A stretch of DNA of 64,000 nt, taken from Streptomyces roseoverticillatus (lineage in GTDB: Bacteria > Actinomycetota > Actinomycetes > Streptomycetales > Streptomycetaceae). Positions 53,072-62,253 of the stretch are shown piece after piece. The stretch is taken from positions 1 through 64,000 of the forward strand of contig NZ_JOFL01000009.1 in NCBI RefSeq assembly GCF_000719265.1, in the 5' to 3' direction. The translations under genes were made by a program, and so were the position numbers. The notes beneath the pieces are model-generated. The model saw nothing but the letters and a program-made list of their open reading frames with translations, was not told the DNA's origin and did no database searches. The stretch's first letter is position 1. Every line of letters begins with the position of its first letter.

Positions 53072-53335
53072 ATGAGTTCCCTGCTCGACGCTATGCCCGG
53101 CCTCATATTCCTCACGCTCTGCTACGCCGTGATCTGCGCGGTCAGCCCGTTCGGCGCGTGCCGCAAATGCGGGGGATGGGGAGCGAAGATCCGCCAGACC
53201 CGCAGCGGTCGGCTCAAGCGCGGCCGCGAATGCCGCCGGTGCGAGGGGCAGGGCCTGCGCCTGCGCGTCGGCCGGCGCCTTTACAACTCCGTCGTGGAGC
53301 TCCACCGCGACGGCACCGGCAAAGCCCGACGCTGA
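53072..53335 (+). CDS. Small membrane-anchored zinc-ribbon-like protein
   Basis: An 87-residue protein. One N-terminal transmembrane helix (AMPGLIFLTLCYAVICAVS) is followed by two CxxC pairs (CRKCGG and CRRCEG) separated by a basic stretch, a zinc-ribbon arrangement of DnaJ type. ATG at 53072 follows GGAGAGGG. Such proteins are common in Streptomyces transfer operons; function unknown. Confidence 0.72.
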   Translation: MSSLLDAMPGLIFLTLCYAVICAVSPFGACRKCGGWGAKIRQTRSGRLKRGRECRRCEGQGLRLRVGRRLYNSVVELHRDGTGKARR

Positions 53336-53355
53336 CTTCTCCGAGGAGCCCCGCG

Positions 53356-53550
53356 ATGTCTTTCTCCCTCTCCGCGCTCGTGCTGTTCGGCCTGCTCCTG
53401 GCCATGCTCCTCCGCTCGAAGACCGTCGGCATCGGCGGCGCCACGGTCGCCATCCTCTTCGGCTACTACCTCAGCCGCACCGGAGCCGCCGGACCCATCG
53501 ATCAGGTCATGGGCGCTATCGCCCATGCCATCCCCGCCATCGACAAGTGA
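53356..53550 (+). CDS. Small membrane protein (64 aa)
   Basis: A 64-residue protein with two hydrophobic helices (FSLSALVLFGLLLAMLL and GIGGATVAILFGYYL) and a short tail. Ribosome site GAGGAG at 53342-53347. It resembles SpdD-like spread proteins in size and layout, but this cannot be confirmed by eye. Confidence 0.65.
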   Translation: MSFSLSALVLFGLLLAMLLRSKTVGIGGATVAILFGYYLSRTGAAGPIDQVMGAIAHAIPAIDK

Positions 53551-53568
53551 TCAGGAGGAATCCCTCCC

Positions 53569-53808
53569 ATGGAAAAGCAGAACCGCTCCGCCCCGCAGAA
53601 GATCTCGCTCATGGCTTCTGGAGAGCTCCGCGATGCGCTCACGGCCATCGAAGAGGGCAAAGGGCCGGCCGCTATCGCCGCGCTCATGGCCATTGACCCG
53701 GTGTCCTGGCACGCAATCGAGCACCGCCTCAAGGCCGTCATCGGCACCGACCTCCGCTCGCTCTTACTCCACACCGTGGAGAGCGCGGCGGCCCCGGCCC
53801 TCGACTGA
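53569..53808 (+). CDS. Small hypothetical element protein (79 aa)
   Basis: A 79-residue, helical soluble protein: KISLMASGELRDALTAIEEGKGPAAIAALMAIDPVSWHAIEHRLKAVIGTDLRSLLLHTVESA. Ribosome site AGGAGG at about 53552-53557. It lies in the transfer operon; no family recognised. Confidence 0.65.
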   Translation: MEKQNRSAPQKISLMASGELRDALTAIEEGKGPAAIAALMAIDPVSWHAIEHRLKAVIGTDLRSLLLHTVESAAAPALD

Positions 53809-53902
53809 CGGCTCCCTGTGCGGCCTCAACTCCTTCCGAGGTGGGGTCGTGCAGAGGGCCGGACAGCCCGGCTCGGCAATTCCGACGACGCAAAGGACGC
53901 CC

Positions 53903-54517
53903 ATGTCCAACACCACCACCATCGCGTGGTTCGACGACTTAACGGCGAGTGTGTTCGCCCTCGGGTCCGCGGCCCGGGAGATGCGGCTCGCGCACCAGGC
54001 GGCCCAGGTCGCCTCGTGGCAGATCGAGCCGTCCCGCCTGCGGCTGGTGACCGGCGACGTGAACATCCGCGGGGAGTACAAGGTCAGCCCCTGCGACATT
54101 GCCCTGGGCCAGGTCCGCGGCCTGTCCCGCGCCTACCAGCGCATGACGGCCGACCTGTACGAGAACCTCGCCCTCACGTACGCCTACGGCACCGCTGCAG
54201 CACTCCTCGCAGTCATCAAGGGGTACCGGCCGCGGTACGTCGAGCTCCAGCGCGATCAGACGGACCACTACCTCGTGCCGAGCGGCCCGCTGCCCGACTT
54301 CCGCGGAGACCTCGGCAACTGGGACGGCCAGAGGCGCCTGGCCCTGCTCCGCTCGATCGTCGCGGCCCGCAGGCTCGACCACTCCGGGGAGCTGAGCCAC
54401 GGGTCGTTGTCCGGTCTGGCAGACGTCGCCTACGCGTACGGCGAGCAGGCCGAGACGGCCCTCCACCACCTGCTCCTCACCTCCCGCACGATCCAGGAGC
54501 CGGAGGCGGAGCAGTGA
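53903..54517 (+). CDS. Hypothetical element protein (204 aa)
   Basis: A 204-residue, mainly helical protein: WFDDLTASVFALGSAAREMRLAHQAAQVASWQIEPSRLRLVTGDVNIRGEYKVSPCDIALGQVRGLSRAYQRMTADLYENLALTYAYG. No catalytic motif is evident. It occupies, with the next gene, the place where pSAM2-like elements carry the replication initiator. Whether it takes part in replication cannot be told. It is coupled to the next gene by GTGA. Confidence 0.7.
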   Translation: MSNTTTIAWFDDLTASVFALGSAAREMRLAHQAAQVASWQIEPSRLRLVTGDVNIRGEYKVSPCDIALGQVRGLSRAYQRMTADLYENLALTYAYGTAAALLAVIKGYRPRYVELQRDQTDHYLVPSGPLPDFRGDLGNWDGQRRLALLRSIVAARRLDHSGELSHGSLSGLADVAYAYGEQAETALHHLLLTSRTIQEPEAEQ

Positions 54518-54894
54518 CAGACGCAGCGCACAGCACTGACCCCGCCGCTGCGTACGCAGGCGCTCCCCGCATTCTCTCGGAGATCGTCTGGGTGCTCAGG
54601 CAGGCGAGGGCGGCCCGTTCCTCCGGCGCGGACGGCACGGAGCAGAGCCGGGAGTTCTGGCTCCGCAAGGCCGCTGTCTTCGATCGCATCGCGATGGAAG
54701 AGGTGGCGACGTACGCCCCGCAGGTCGCGGCCAAAGCGGTTGAGACCGCGGAAGCGGCTGCGAGGCGGCTGGTCGAGTACGACGCCACGCACAGCGGTCT
54801 AAGCCTCAGGGGCTCCGACGTGGTCACCGGCGAGGACTGCCGCGCCTACGTCCGCCGCGAGTACCACGCCTGGAACCGCGCCCAGCTGTTCTGA
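54514..54894 (+). CDS. Hypothetical element protein (126 aa)
   Basis: A 126-residue helical protein: AAYAGAPRILSEIVWVLRQARAARS, then EQSREFWLRKAAVFDRIAMEEVATYAPQVAAKAVETAEAAARRLVEYD and a charged tail ending YHAWNRAQLF. GTG at 54514 overlaps the stop of the 204-residue protein. No family recognised; it probably works with its partner. Confidence 0.7.
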   Translation: MTDAAHSTDPAAAYAGAPRILSEIVWVLRQARAARSSGADGTEQSREFWLRKAAVFDRIAMEEVATYAPQVAAKAVETAEAAARRLVEYDATHSGLSLRGSDVVTGEDCRAYVRREYHAWNRAQLF

Positions 54895-54981
54895 CTTCGC
54901 CCGGGGCAGCGGTCTACCCGGCAAGGACGCCCGCTGCCCCGGCCTCCCCATCCCGCAAAGGATTCAGGAGGTGCCACCAGC

Positions 54982-55044
54982 ATGCACCACATCGACGACG
55001 CCCCGCCGCCCGGGGCCGCTGGAACCGGCATGGAGGCCACGTGA
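54982..55044 (+). CDS. 20-residue leader ORF coupled to excisionase
   Basis: ATG at 54982 follows AGGAGG at 54966-54971 and encodes 20 residues (MHHIDDAPPPGAAG, ending MEAT). Its TGA overlaps the GTG of the excisionase gene at 55041. It may serve mainly to deliver ribosomes to xis, which has no good ribosome site of its own. Confidence 0.45.
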   Translation: MHHIDDAPPPGAAGTGMEAT

Positions 55045-55241
55045 CGACCCGTGGCCGTAAAGGCGGCGACAAGCTGACCGTGGACGAGCTCTGCGAGGAA
55101 CTGCGCATCGCACGCTCGACCTTCTACGACTGGCGCCAGAAGGGCCGTGGCCCGCGCTGCATACGGCTCCCGAACGGAGCCCTGCGCATTCGCAGGGACG
55201 ACCTGGACAACTGGCTCACCGACTGCGAGGACCGCGCATGA
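55041..55241 (+). CDS. xis: Excisionase / MerR-like helix-turn-helix protein
   Basis: A 66-residue DNA-binding protein: KLTVDELCEELRIARSTFYDWRQKGRGPRCIRLPNGALRIRRDDLDNWLTDCED, the standard helix-turn-helix_17 layout of actinomycete excisionases. It directs excision with the integrase. Its stop overlaps the integrase start (ATGA). Confidence 0.9.
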   Translation: MTTRGRKGGDKLTVDELCEELRIARSTFYDWRQKGRGPRCIRLPNGALRIRRDDLDNWLTDCEDRA

Positions 55242-56629
55242 CGACCCGGTCCTTCAAAGTCAGCTTCTACGAGACCGAGATCTACGAGGGCAAGCGCGGC
55301 ACCACCTATACCGTCCGCTGGTCCGTCAACGGCAGGCGTCACGGAGAGACCTACAAGACGAGCCCTCTCGCGGAGTCCTTCCGCGCCACGCTCCTCGTCG
55401 CCGCGAACAACGGCGAGCCCTTCGACATGGAGACCGGTAGACCGGTCTCACACGCCACGCCGGCTGCTGAGGTCACGACCTGGTACGCGTTCGCCCTGCA
55501 GTACGTCGACATGAAATGGGCCCGCATCTCGGCGAACAACCGCAAGAACACCGCCAAGGCCCTCACCAAGGCCACTATCGCGCTGCTGCGCACACAGCCC
55601 AAGCAGTTCGACCCCGTCGCCGTGCGCAAGGCCTTACGCGAGTACGCCTTCAACAAGCTCCGCCGCGACGAAGCGCCGCCCGAGGTCCGCACGATCCTGT
55701 CCTGGATCCGGCGCCACTCCCTCGCCATGAGCGCCTGGGAGGACACGAAGCACGTGGACAACGTCATGCTCGCGCTCAACACGCTCCTGGACGGCAGGCG
55801 CGCGGCCGCCAGCTCGGTCAACCGCGAGCGACGGATCCTGAACGTGGTCATCAAGTACGCCATCCGAGAGAAGATCCTGAAGACCAATCCGCTGCCCAAG
55901 GGCAAGGACGACAACGCCCCGCCCAAGCCGGCCCAGGCCATCGACAAGCGCTCTCTCCTCAACCCCACCCAGGTCGCCCTCCTCCTCGCCTGGATCGCGG
56001 CCCGCCCCCGCACCGGCCACCGCCTCCACGCCTTCTTCGCCACCCTCTACTACGCGGGTCTGCGCCCGGAGGAAGCCGTGGCCCTGCGCCGCAAGGCCGC
56101 CACACTGCCCGAGTCCGGCTGGGGCGAGCTGCTCGTCCACACCGCCGAACCTGAGGTCGGCAGCGCCTGGACCGACAACGGAACGGTCCACGAGACCCGC
56201 GACCTCAAGGGCCGTGCCGCCGGCGACACCCGTCCCGTCCCCGCCCATCCCGCGCTAGTCGCGATCCTCCGCGACCTGATCGAGCGAGACGGCCTCAAGC
56301 CGGGCGACCTCCTCTTCGCGGGGGAGAAGGGCGGGCTGCTCGCCGGATCGGTGTTCCGCCGCGTCTGGCGCATGGCTCGCAGGGCCGTCCTCAAAGAGCA
56401 CGAGTACGACTCACCCGTCGGCAAGCGCGTCTACGACCTCCGCCACACCTGCCTGACGACCTGGCTCAACAGCGGCATCCCGCCCGCCCAGGTCGCCGAG
56501 TGGGCCGGCAACAGCGTCCCCGTCCTCCTCGCCACCTACGCCCGCTGCATCACCGGTCAGCTGGCGGACCTCCAGAAGCGCATCGAGGGGCCGCAACAAC
56601 TCCCCGGCACGGCTCGCGCCTCGCAGTGA
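55238..56629 (+). CDS. int: Tyrosine site-specific integrase
   Basis: A 463-residue phage-type recombinase acting at the tRNA-Arg site. Residues 1-60 are an AP2-like arm-binding part (YEGKRGTTYTVRWSVNGRRHGETYKT). Residues 170-220 belong to the core-binding domain. The catalytic domain shows Arg in YYAGLRPEEAVAL, the RVYDLRHT box with the second Arg, and the nucleophile Tyr in VPVLLATYARCI. The residue before it that is usually His or Trp reads Asn (AGNSV), common in this subfamily. It ends about 200 bases from the tRNA. Confidence 0.94.
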   Translation: MTTRSFKVSFYETEIYEGKRGTTYTVRWSVNGRRHGETYKTSPLAESFRATLLVAANNGEPFDMETGRPVSHATPAAEVTTWYAFALQYVDMKWARISANNRKNTAKALTKATIALLRTQPKQFDPVAVRKALREYAFNKLRRDEAPPEVRTILSWIRRHSLAMSAWEDTKHVDNVMLALNTLLDGRRAAASSVNRERRILNVVIKYAIREKILKTNPLPKGKDDNAPPKPAQAIDKRSLLNPTQVALLLAWIAARPRTGHRLHAFFATLYYAGLRPEEAVALRRKAATLPESGWGELLVHTAEPEVGSAWTDNGTVHETRDLKGRAAGDTRPVPAHPALVAILRDLIERDGLKPGDLLFAGEKGGLLAGSVFRRVWRMARRAVLKEHEYDSPVGKRVYDLRHTCLTTWLNSGIPPAQVAEWAGNSVPVLLATYARCITGQLADLQKRIEGPQQLPGTARASQ

Positions 56630-56790
56630 CCGCGGCGGGTCGCCCGTCAGAACTTCGGGAGGTTTTCGGGAAGAACACCCGCCGAGAGCCGTTCCAGGCC
56701 GGCTTCAGCCGGACGCAGCCGCACAGCAGTGCACCACGTGGTGCACTGCTCTGTGGGCTTCAGTCACCGTCTCACGTCGCTCTGACCAGC

Positions 56791-56818
56791 AAAAACGCCC
56801 CTCCCGACGGGAGGGGCG
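56791..56818 (-). terminator. Terminator behind tRNA-Arg
   Basis: On the minus strand, CGCCCCTCCCG-T-CGGGAGGGGCG followed by five T, just downstream of the tRNA. Since it lies on the integrase side, the element's attachment arm carries its own copy of the host terminator; the twin is at 39787-39814. Confidence 0.85.
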
Positions 56819-56834
56819 TGCAGTGTGGAGCGAG

Positions 56835-56907
56835 CGCCCCCGGCAGGACTCGAACCTGCGGCCAAGCGCTTAGAAGGCGCCTGCTCTATCCACTGAGCTA
56901 CGGGGGC
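56835..56907 (-). tRNA. tRNA-Arg (anticodon TCT)
   Basis: A 73-nt cloverleaf on the minus strand. The acceptor stem is GCCCCCG/CGGGGGC and the D arm GCTCAGTGGATAGAGC. The anticodon loop is CTTCTAA (anticodon TCT, reading AGA), and the T arm is GCAGGTTCGAGTCCTGC. CCA is not encoded. It is the intact copy regenerated by the integrated element. Confidence 0.96.
56836..56879 (-). repeat. Attachment-site copy C within the intact tRNA-Arg
   Basis: The 44-base segment of the tRNA gene shared with copies A and B (the match with B runs 8 bases further, to 56887). It is the integrase-proximal junction of the element. Confidence 0.88.
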
Positions 56908-57205
56908 CGGTGTGTGCGGCGGTGTCGCGGACGGCTGAAGCCCCGGGCTCGGTGGTGCCGTGACCTTGCCGGGGACAAGGATAGGGCTCCGCTCACCTCG
57001 TCCCGGTTGCTTCACCTCCGTGCCACGATGTGGAGGTTTAGTGAAGCGGTCCTGATAATCGCAGGCAGGTACGAATCTTGCACCGTTTTTCACGCCTCAG
57101 GCGACGGGTGTTGTGTACTCGTTATGCCTGAGCCCCGTGCGCCACGCCTCGCGCGCCATGGCCTATACGCTTCAAAATCACACCAGAATTGGGCATTCTG
57201 CACGT

Positions 57206-58834
57206 GTGGCGACCTTGGACGTACGGCCCCGACTGCTCGACGCACTGTCCGCACTGCGTGACCGTGTCGACGCCGCACGCTTCCCCCTTCCCCTTCCCGG
57301 CGCCGCCCGCGCCCGCCGGAACCGTGCCGAACTCCTGGCGCAACTCGATGACTACTTGGTGCCCCGCCTGTGCGCCCCCGAAGCGCCGTTGCTCGCGGTC
57401 GTCGGGGGCTCGACGGGGGCCGGCAAGTCCACCCTCGTCAACTCCCTGGTGGGGCGGCGGGTCACTGAGGCGGGGGTGCTGCGGCCGACGACCCGTACGC
57501 CTGTACTGGTCTGCCACCCGGACGACCACCACTGGTTCGCGGGACAGCGCGTCCTGCCCGAACTGCGGCGCGTCTGGGTGCCCGCCCAGGACGTCTCCAC
57601 CCTCTACGACCCGGACCCCGACGCCCGCCGCGGCGACGAGGAGGACGCCGGCGAGCCCCCGTCCCTGCGCATCGAGACCGATCGCGCGATGCCGCCCGGG
57701 CTCGCCCTCGTCGACGCCCCCGACATCGACTCCCTCGTCGCCCGCAACCGCGAACTCGCCGCCGAGCTGATCTGCGCGGCGGACATCTGGGTACTCGTCA
57801 CCACCGCGACCCGGTACGCCGATGCGGTGCCGTGGCACCTGATGCGGACGGCCAAGGAGTACGACGTCACTCTCGTGACTGTGCTGGACCGGGTGCCCCA
57901 TCAGGTCGCCACCGAGGTCTCCAAGCACTACGGGGCGCTGCTGGCCGCCGCCGGCCTCGGGGACGTCCCGCGCTTCACCATCCCCGAGCTCCCGGAGTCC
58001 ACGGGCGGCGGCACCGGGCTGCTGCCCGACACCGCCGTCGCGGGGCTGCGCGCCTGGCTGCACCAGCGGGCGCAGGACCCCGCCGCCCGCGCCGTGGCCT
58101 CCGCCCGCACCGTCGCCGGACTGCTGGCCTCCCTGGGCTCGCGGCTGCCCGGGCTCGCCGGCGCCGCCGCCGTCCAGCACGCGGCCGCGGTCCGGCTGAC
58201 CCAGCGCGTGGAGGACGCGTACGCGAAGGCCGCGGCGCGCGTACGGGACGGGGTCGCGGCCGGGGAGGCCCTCGCGGGCGACGCCCTCACCCACTGGCGC
58301 GGACACCCCGAGGACAGCACCTCCGACGAGCTGCTCGGCGCGCTCACGGCCGCCCTCGCCGCCCTGGTCGGCTGCGCCGTCGCCGCCGCCGACGAGGAGG
58401 TCGCCGCGGCCTGCGCGGGCGACCCCGCCGCGGACGCTGTCCTCGCCCCGCGCGACCCGGACGGCGCGGTCGGCCGGATCGGCGTCGCCGTGCGCCGCTG
58501 GCGGCGCTGCCTGGAGGAGCTCGCGGAGGAGGAGGTGCGGGCCGCCGAGCGCGGGGCCGGTCTCGACGCCGACCGGGCGGCCGCCCTCCTCGCCGCCGCC
58601 CTGCTGGGCGGCGGACAGGCCCGCCCGGCGGGGGAGAGCCTCGCCGAACTGCTCGGCGCCCAGGGCGCCCTGCGCCTGCGCGACCGCGGCGGTCACCTCC
58701 TCGCCGAGTGCCTCGACGGCGTGCTCGACGCCGAACGCGACCGCCGGACCGCCCCGCTGGAAGCCCTGGAGGTCACCCCCGACCACCAGGTCGAGCTCAT
58801 CGCCGCGCTGTCTGTACTGCAGAGGGAGAGGTGA
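57206..58834 (+). CDS. Dynamin-like GTPase (first of a pair)
   Basis: A 542-residue protein of the dynamin/GTPase superfamily. It has a P-loop [22 protein letters not shown] at about residues 65-86, switch I Thr in [13 protein letters not shown]3 [12 protein letters not shown] and a G4-like VLDRV. A long Ala-rich helical stalk follows. GTG at 57206 is chosen because conserved sequence ([21 protein letters not shown]) begins there. Its stop overlaps the second GTPase gene (GTGA). Such pairs are conserved near ssb in Streptomyces; bacterial dynamin pairs remodel membranes, for example in sporulation septation. Confidence 0.85.
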   Translation: MATLDVRPRLLDALSALRDRVDAARFPLPLPGAARARRNRAELLAQLDDYLVPRLCAPEAPLLAVVGGSTGAGKSTLVNSLVGRRVTEAGVLRPTTRTPVLVCHPDDHHWFAGQRVLPELRRVWVPAQDVSTLYDPDPDARRGDEEDAGEPPSLRIETDRAMPPGLALVDAPDIDSLVARNRELAAELICAADIWVLVTTATRYADAVPWHLMRTAKEYDVTLVTVLDRVPHQVATEVSKHYGALLAAAGLGDVPRFTIPELPESTGGGTGLLPDTAVAGLRAWLHQRAQDPAARAVASARTVAGLLASLGSRLPGLAGAAAVQHAAAVRLTQRVEDAYAKAAARVRDGVAAGEALAGDALTHWRGHPEDSTSDELLGALTAALAALVGCAVAAADEEVAAACAGDPAADAVLAPRDPDGAVGRIGVAVRRWRRCLEELAEEEVRAAERGAGLDADRAAALLAAALLGGGQARPAGESLAELLGAQGALRLRDRGGHLLAECLDGVLDAERDRRTAPLEALEVTPDHQVELIAALSVLQRER

Positions 58835-61164
58835 CCACCGTGCGCCCCACCGACCGATCCGCCGACCGCCCCGCCGAGGGAGCCGCTCCGTCCGCCCCTC
58901 CGCCCGCGCCTCCAATGCCCCCTTCACCCCCTTCACCCCCTTCTTCTCCGTTCACCGATCCGTCCGCCCCTCCGGCCGCCGCCCGCCCGCGCACCTCCGC
59001 GGGCATCTGGGACGACGGCCTCATCGCCCGCCGCGCCCGCCCCGGCCGCCCCCCGCGCGCAGGCGGCGGCCCCGAGGTACGCACCGCGCCCCCATCGCGC
59101 CCGGAGACCGCCCCGCGCCCCCCGTCCATGCCCGCGCCGCACCCGGGCGCCGCCGTCCTCCGGCCGCGCCTGGACGCCCTGCGGGAGCTCGTCGGGCTCT
59201 CCCGGGCGCGCCTGGACCGGCGGACGCTCGCCGAGGCGGGACGCGTCCTGGACGAGGCCGTCGCCCGCCAGCGGCACCCCCTCGACCTCACCGTCGTGGC
59301 CATCGCCGGGGCGTCCGGCAGCGGCAAGTCCACCCTCTTCAACGCGCTCGGCCGGGCCCAGCTCTCGGAGGCGGGCGTCCGCCGCCCCACCACCGCCGCG
59401 CCCGTGGCCTGCGTGTGGACGGAGGAGCCCGAGCGCGCGGACGGCGTCCTCGACCGGCTCGGCATCCCCGCCCGCTCCCGCCGGCAGCCGGTCCGCCCGT
59501 ACGACCCGGCCCTCAACGGGCTCGTCCTCCTCGACCTGCCCGACCACGACTCGGCCACACCCGGCCACCGCGAGCAGGTGGACCGCCTCCTCGGGCTCGT
59601 CGACGCGGTGATCTGGGTGGTGGACCCGGAGAAGTACGCGGACGCCGTCCTCCACGAGCGCTACCTGCGGCCCCTCGCGGGCTACGCCGAGGTGTCGTTC
59701 ATCGTCCTCAACCAGACCGACCGGCTGGGCACGGACGCCGCGGACCAGGTCCTCGACGACCTGCGGCGGCTCCTGGACGACGACGGCATCGCGCTCGGCG
59801 AGCACGGCGAACCGGGCGCCGAGGTGCTGGCCCTGTCGGCCCTCACCGGCGACGGCGTCGGGGAACTGCGCGAGATCCTCGGCCGGTTCACGGCCTCGCG
59901 TGGCGCCGCGCTGCGCCGGCTGACGGCCGACGTCGACGGGGTCTCGGCGCGGCTGCGGGGCGCGTACGTGGCGGACGGGCGGCCCGGGCTGACGGAGTCG
60001 GCCCGGCACGAGTTCGAGGACCGGCTGGCCGAGGCGGTGGGCGCCCAGGCGGCCGGGCTCGCGGCGGAACGCGCGTGGCTCCGGGACGCCGGACGGGCGT
60101 GCGGGACGCCGTGGACGCGGGCGCACCGGTGGTACGTACGGGGCCGCGCTCGACGGAAGTCGACGAGTGCGGCGAGCGGTGCGGCTGCGATCGCAGAGGC
60201 AGTAGCGAGGGCAGAGGCGGCAGCGATTGCCGGGATGATCGCGGGGATGCGTACGCCCGAGGCCGCAACGGTCGGGACGGCTGGAACCGCTGCAACCGCT
60301 GCAACCGCTGCAACCGCTGCAACCGCTGGAACCGTAGGGGCGAGTGCGGCCCTGGAGACTGCTGCAGCCCTAGGGACTGCTACGGCCCTGGAGACGGGCA
60401 CGGTGAAAACGGGTGCGGGCCTCGGCGCGGGTGCGCCCCCCTGTCGCGCCGTCTCCCGCCCGCTCGTGGAGCAGGCCGTACGGGCCTTGGCCTACGAGGC
60501 GTCCACCGGGCTTCCCGACCCCTGGTCCCTGGCCGTGCGCGAGGCGGCGCGGCGCGGGGCCGAGGGCCTCGCGGAGGCCCTCGACGCGGCGTCCGCCGCC
60601 GCTGCCGCCGCAATGGCCGCGGCGGGGCCGGGACGCGCGGGGATGTGGCGCACCGGGGCGCGCCGGGCGAGCGCCTGGTGCACGAGCGTGGGGCGCCAGG
60701 CCGGGTCTCCGGAGGCCCCCGGCCCCGGCCGCACCGGCGACCCTGCCGGGGGCCGCACGGGCGGGTGGATCATCGGCGGTCGACGGGCGCGCGCGGGCGG
60801 CCCGGTCCGGCCGGTCCGGCCGGGCTGGTGGGCCGTGGCGGCCGCCGTGCAGTGGGTGCTGTCGGCGCTGCAGGTACTCACCGCGGCGTGGCTGCTGGGC
60901 CTGCTGACCGGCGCCTGGGGCGGCGAGTGGTGGATCCCCGTGCTGCTGCTGACAGGCGCCGTCGCGAGCGGCCCGGCCCTGGCCTGGTGCTGCCGGGCGA
61001 TGGCGCGGGGCCCGGCGCGCCGCTACGGGCTGGAGACGGAGCGGCGGCTGCGGAACGCCGCCGCGGGCTGCGGGCGGGAGCGGGTGCTGGAACCGGTCGC
61101 CGCGGAACTGCTGCGGTATCAGGAAGTCCGCGCCCAGTACGTGATCGCGGCCGGCGAGGCCTGA
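58831..61164 (+). CDS. YfjP-like GTPase with C-terminal membrane segments (second of a pair)
   Basis: A 777-residue protein. Residues 1-105 are Pro/Ala-rich and disordered. The GTPase core has P-loop [17 protein letters not shown] (about 160), switch [15 protein letters not shown]3 [11 protein letters not shown] and G4 LNQTDRLG. The middle holds low-complexity Ala/Thr repeats (residues 484-501) encoded by a 9-bp repeat. Two transmembrane helices lie at about 667-690 and 702-722. It anchors the GTPase pair in the membrane, by inference. Confidence 0.87.
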   Translation: MTTVRPTDRSADRPAEGAAPSAPPPAPPMPPSPPSPPSSPFTDPSAPPAAARPRTSAGIWDDGLIARRARPGRPPRAGGGPEVRTAPPSRPETAPRPPSMPAPHPGAAVLRPRLDALRELVGLSRARLDRRTLAEAGRVLDEAVARQRHPLDLTVVAIAGASGSGKSTLFNALGRAQLSEAGVRRPTTAAPVACVWTEEPERADGVLDRLGIPARSRRQPVRPYDPALNGLVLLDLPDHDSATPGHREQVDRLLGLVDAVIWVVDPEKYADAVLHERYLRPLAGYAEVSFIVLNQTDRLGTDAADQVLDDLRRLLDDDGIALGEHGEPGAEVLALSALTGDGVGELREILGRFTASRGAALRRLTADVDGVSARLRGAYVADGRPGLTESARHEFEDRLAEAVGAQAAGLAAERAWLRDAGRACGTPWTRAHRWYVRGRARRKSTSAASGAAAIAEAVARAEAAAIAGMIAGMRTPEAATVGTAGTAATAATAATAATAGTVGASAALETAAALGTATALETGTVKTGAGLGAGAPPCRAVSRPLVEQAVRALAYEASTGLPDPWSLAVREAARRGAEGLAEALDAASAAAAAAMAAAGPGRAGMWRTGARRASAWCTSVGRQAGSPEAPGPGRTGDPAGGRTGGWIIGGRRARAGGPVRPVRPGWWAVAAAVQWVLSALQVLTAAWLLGLLTGAWGGEWWIPVLLLTGAVASGPALAWCCRAMARGPARRYGLETERRLRNAAAGCGRERVLEPVAAELLRYQEVRAQYVIAAGEA
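60280..60333 (+). repeat. 9-bp in-frame tandem repeat in the second GTPase
   Basis: Six 9-bp units (GCTGSAACC), the middle four identical, encode Ala/Thr-rich sequence in the linker between the GTPase domain and the membrane helices. Copy changes would keep frame. Confidence 0.85.
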
Positions 61165-61350
61165 GGACGGGCCTGGGAACGGAACCTGAGGACGGACCTG
61201 GGAACGGAACCCGGGGACGGACCTGGGGAGGGAACCTGGAGACGGGCCTGGGGGCAGGCCTGGTGAGGGAACCTGGCACGGGCCTGGAGGCAGGCCTGAG
61301 GATGGACCTGGGCAGGGAACCTGGGGACGGACCTGTGGACGCCCCGGGGA
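61165..61350. repeat. 12-13-bp degenerate minisatellite between GTPase and ssb genes
   Basis: About 15 units of the type GACGGACCTGGG / GAACGGAACCTG in direct array, starting within a few bases of the GTPase stop. The purine-rich strand is the top strand. The following 150 bases up to ssb contain two TTGTCCACA-like strings near 61402-61430 but no gene. Confidence 0.75.
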
Positions 61351-61507
61351 TGCCCCCGTGGTTGTGCCGGGGACGCCCGGGACGCCCCTGAGGGTGACGG
61401 AGTTGTCCACAAACGCTCCGTCGTCCACAGCCCCCGGCAGGATTCCGCCGTCGCGGACACCATGGCTCCACGAAGCAGTTGCCGAACGTGAAAACGGGGG
61501 GATCCGC

Positions 61508-61984
61508 ATGAACGAGACGCTGGTGACGGTCGTGGGAAACGTCGCGACGGAGCCGGAATTCAGGGAGGCGGCGAACGGCGCGGCGTCCTCGCGGTTCCGC
61601 TTGGCGGCGTCGGTGCGCCGCTGGGACCGGGCCAAGGAGGAGTGGGCGGACGCGTACACGAGCTTCTACACCGTGTGGGCGTGGCGCGCCCTCGCGGCCA
61701 ACGTGGCGGCGTCGCTCGGCGTGGGGGAACCGGTCGTGGTCCAGGGCAAGTTGCGCATCCGCGAAGAGGAGCGTGAGGGAAAGCGGTGGCTGTCGGCGGA
61801 CATTGACGCAGTGTCGATCGGCCACGACCTGAGCCGCGGCACGTCGGTGTTCCGCAGGGTGTCGCAGGCGAGGCAGCTGCCGACGGACCCGGTCCGGTTG
61901 GCGGCGGCCTCCGCGGAAGCTCCTGCTCCGGCCATTCCGGATCGGGAGCCCGCGGCCGCCGGCGCCGAGGTGCCGCCCTTCTGA
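61508..61984 (+). CDS. ssb: Single-stranded DNA-binding protein (second SSB type)
   Basis: A 158-residue OB-fold protein. It opens MNETLVTVVGNVATEPEFREAANGAASSRFRLAASVRRWD, then SFYTVWAWRALAANVAASLGVGEPVVVQGKLRIREEEREGKRWLSADIDAVSIGHDLSRGT. The tail ends EVPPF rather than the classic acidic DDDIPF, as in the SsbB-type paralogue of Streptomyces linked to chromosome segregation in spores. A run of G precedes the ATG as ribosome site. Confidence 0.92.
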   Translation: MNETLVTVVGNVATEPEFREAANGAASSRFRLAASVRRWDRAKEEWADAYTSFYTVWAWRALAANVAASLGVGEPVVVQGKLRIREEEREGKRWLSADIDAVSIGHDLSRGTSVFRRVSQARQLPTDPVRLAAASAEAPAPAIPDREPAAAGAEVPPF

Positions 61985-62253
61985 AACACCCGGTTTGTCC
62001 CGGCGATTTATCGATATTGCCGGGTCCGGCCGCGGTCCGCTGGTAACGATTCCGATTCGGATCGATTGAGCGGCCCCCCGCGTGGGGATGGCGCCGTGCC
62101 CGCTCCTTAAGATCACGTTCACAGCAACGTGCAACGGGGGGCCGCGGCGACGTGTCAACGGCTGCGAGCGACAGCGTGCAACGGGGGCTTCTGAGTCTTG
62201 AGTTCGGTGGCGAGGCGCGCCGACTTGTTCTGCGTTCGCCCGGAAGGAAGTCG

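Larger units (their letters stand above)
41528..56879. mobile_element. Integrative element (AICE-like) in tRNA-Arg(TCT)
   Basis: About 15.4 kb bounded by tRNA-Arg attachment copies. From the tRNA inward: tyrosine integrase, excisionase, small unknown proteins, FtsK/TraB-type translocase, membrane proteins, GntR regulators, then cargo (GT2 glycosyltransferase, FkbM methyltransferase, a large membrane protein between IS5-type fragments). The order matches pSAM2-like actinomycete integrative and conjugative elements. A RepSA, RepAM or Prim-Pol initiator is not visible, so replication is either by an unrecognised protein or lost. Confidence 0.88.

Noticed and set aside
57113..57205. Upstream extension of the first GTPase from an earlier start at 57113
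   Set aside because: The extra 31 residues are atypical and the conserved N-terminus begins at the GTG at 57206.
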